This document shows, one piece after another, positions 15,826 through 16,106 of a stretch of DNA of 16,106 nucleotides. The notes under the pieces were generated by a model, which saw only the letters and a program-made list of their open reading frames with translations, searched no databases and had not been told where the DNA came from. The translations under genes were made by a program, and so were the position numbers. This stretch comes from CAYRMV01 sp964425255. GTDB lineage: Bacteria; Bacteroidota; Bacteroidia; Flavobacteriales_D; Crocinitomicaceae. Location of the stretch: contig CAYRMV010000077.1 of the NCBI GenBank assembly GCA_964425255.1, positions 1-16,106 on the forward strand, written 5' to 3'. How positions within the stretch are numbered: the stretch's first letter is position 1; each line of letters begins with the position of its first letter.

Positions 15826-15833
15826 CAAAGGTA
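15826..15833 (-). promoter_or_regulatory. Candidate -7 promoter element upstream of the interrupted gene
   Basis: TACCTTTG (minus strand, 15833 down to 15826) matches TAnnTTTG exactly, ending 6 nt before the ATG at 15819. The nearest TTTG upstream is 30 nt away, too far for a usual -33. The transcript would start at or near ATG 15819. Confidence 0.5.
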
Positions 15834-15838
15834 CAAAA

Positions 15839-15899
15839 ATTAAGTGATTGAATTAAAATTAAGCAAACTGAAATTAACCACTTAATATCCGATTAAGTG
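15839..15899. repeat. Three copies of ATTAAGTG, two as a palindrome
   Basis: ATTAAGTG occurs at 15839-15846 and 15892-15899, and its complement CACTTAAT at 15879-15886. The last two form a perfect inverted repeat with 8-bp arms and a 5-bp spacer (ATCCG). The first lies just upstream of the -7 element at 15826-15833. The arrangement resembles regulator-binding sites between divergent genes. Confidence 0.55.
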
Positions 15900-15978
15900 A
15901 ATAAGATACTGTTTAACAGAAGAAAACGATTAAAACATTACTTGTTTATTTGCATAGAACATATAAAATAGCGATGAT

Positions 15979-16106
15979 ATGCAAAAGATACTTAATTTAA
16001 TTTTAGATGAATGGAATGTGTTTTCAATGAACGTTTCAACTATAGCTTTGAATGCAAAAAGAACAAATGAAATCCAATTTAGCTCACCTTGTTACTTGTA
16101 TCAATC
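15979..16106 (+). CDS. Possible gene start running off the window end
   Basis: From ATG 15979 the frame stays open for 42 codons to the window end (MQKILNLILDEWNVFSMNVS and onward, with NAKRTNEIQFSSPCYLYQ). The composition looks protein-like, but no family is recognisable and no strong ribosome-binding site precedes it. It would be divergent from the interrupted gene, across the ATTAAGTG cluster. The length is too short to be certain it is real. Confidence 0.35.
   Translation, partial: MQKILNLILDEWNVFSMNVSTIALNAKRTNEIQFSSPCYLYQ

Noticed and set aside
15637..15843. Short plus-strand frame opposite the unrecognised gene
   Set aside because: It mirrors the minus-strand gene and its upstream region, and no start signal is evident.

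Overview
This is AT-rich DNA from a member of the Bacteroidota. A Flavobacteriales relative of the Fluviicola/Crocinitomix type is my best guess, by inference only. Supporting evidence: a group III glutamine synthetase, a large surface protein with SprB-like repeats and a type B type-IX-secretion C-terminal sorting domain, a SiaB-family kinase, a compact MenE, Bacteroidota-style -7 promoter elements (TAnnTTTG), and weak or absent Shine-Dalgarno sites. I found no tRNA, rRNA, CRISPR array, insertion sequence or phage gene.

Layout. (1) 1-1953: the 3' nine-tenths of glnN, ending in a hairpin terminator shared with a convergent operon. (2) 2014-4496, minus strand: menE-like acyl-CoA synthetase, a membrane-anchored J-domain protein overlapping it by 8 nt, then a small lipoprotein. 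(3) 4616-5561, plus strand: an exported thioredoxin-like protein and a lipocalin-like secreted protein 4 nt apart. Their terminator is a near-perfect hairpin that abuts the dnaA stop codon. (4) 5611-7041, minus strand: dnaA, with a 342-bp AT-rich divergent spacer that shows no DnaA boxes. (5) 7384-9246, plus strand: a tightly packed cassette of hotdog thioesterase, arginase/formimidoylglutamase-family hydrolase and YkgJ-type cysteine-cluster protein, with 2-nt spacing and then an 8-nt overlap. (6) 9364-13164: a 1266-residue secreted surface protein with a glycine-rich region, an Ig-like domain, six ~77-residue repeats, a PKD-like domain and a type B sorting domain. (7) 13201-13779: a SiaB-like kinase, convergent at 2 nt with (8) 13782-14681, an exported protein resembling polymorphic toxin type 23 domains. 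(9) 14716-15750 (minus): an unrecognised protein whose N-terminus seems to continue upstream across an in-frame TAA to an ATG at 15819. (10) 15844-16106: three copies of an 8-bp motif ATTAAGTG, two of them as a palindrome, and the start of a possible gene running off the window.

Most of the window is core housekeeping (nitrogen assimilation, menaquinone synthesis, replication initiation) mixed with cell-surface functions. The parts least explained by known families are the interrupted gene and repeat cluster at the right end, the stand-alone toxin-23-like exported protein, and the surface adhesin next to an orphan SiaB-type kinase. I do not see a clearly new multi-gene system; these are the strongest leads.
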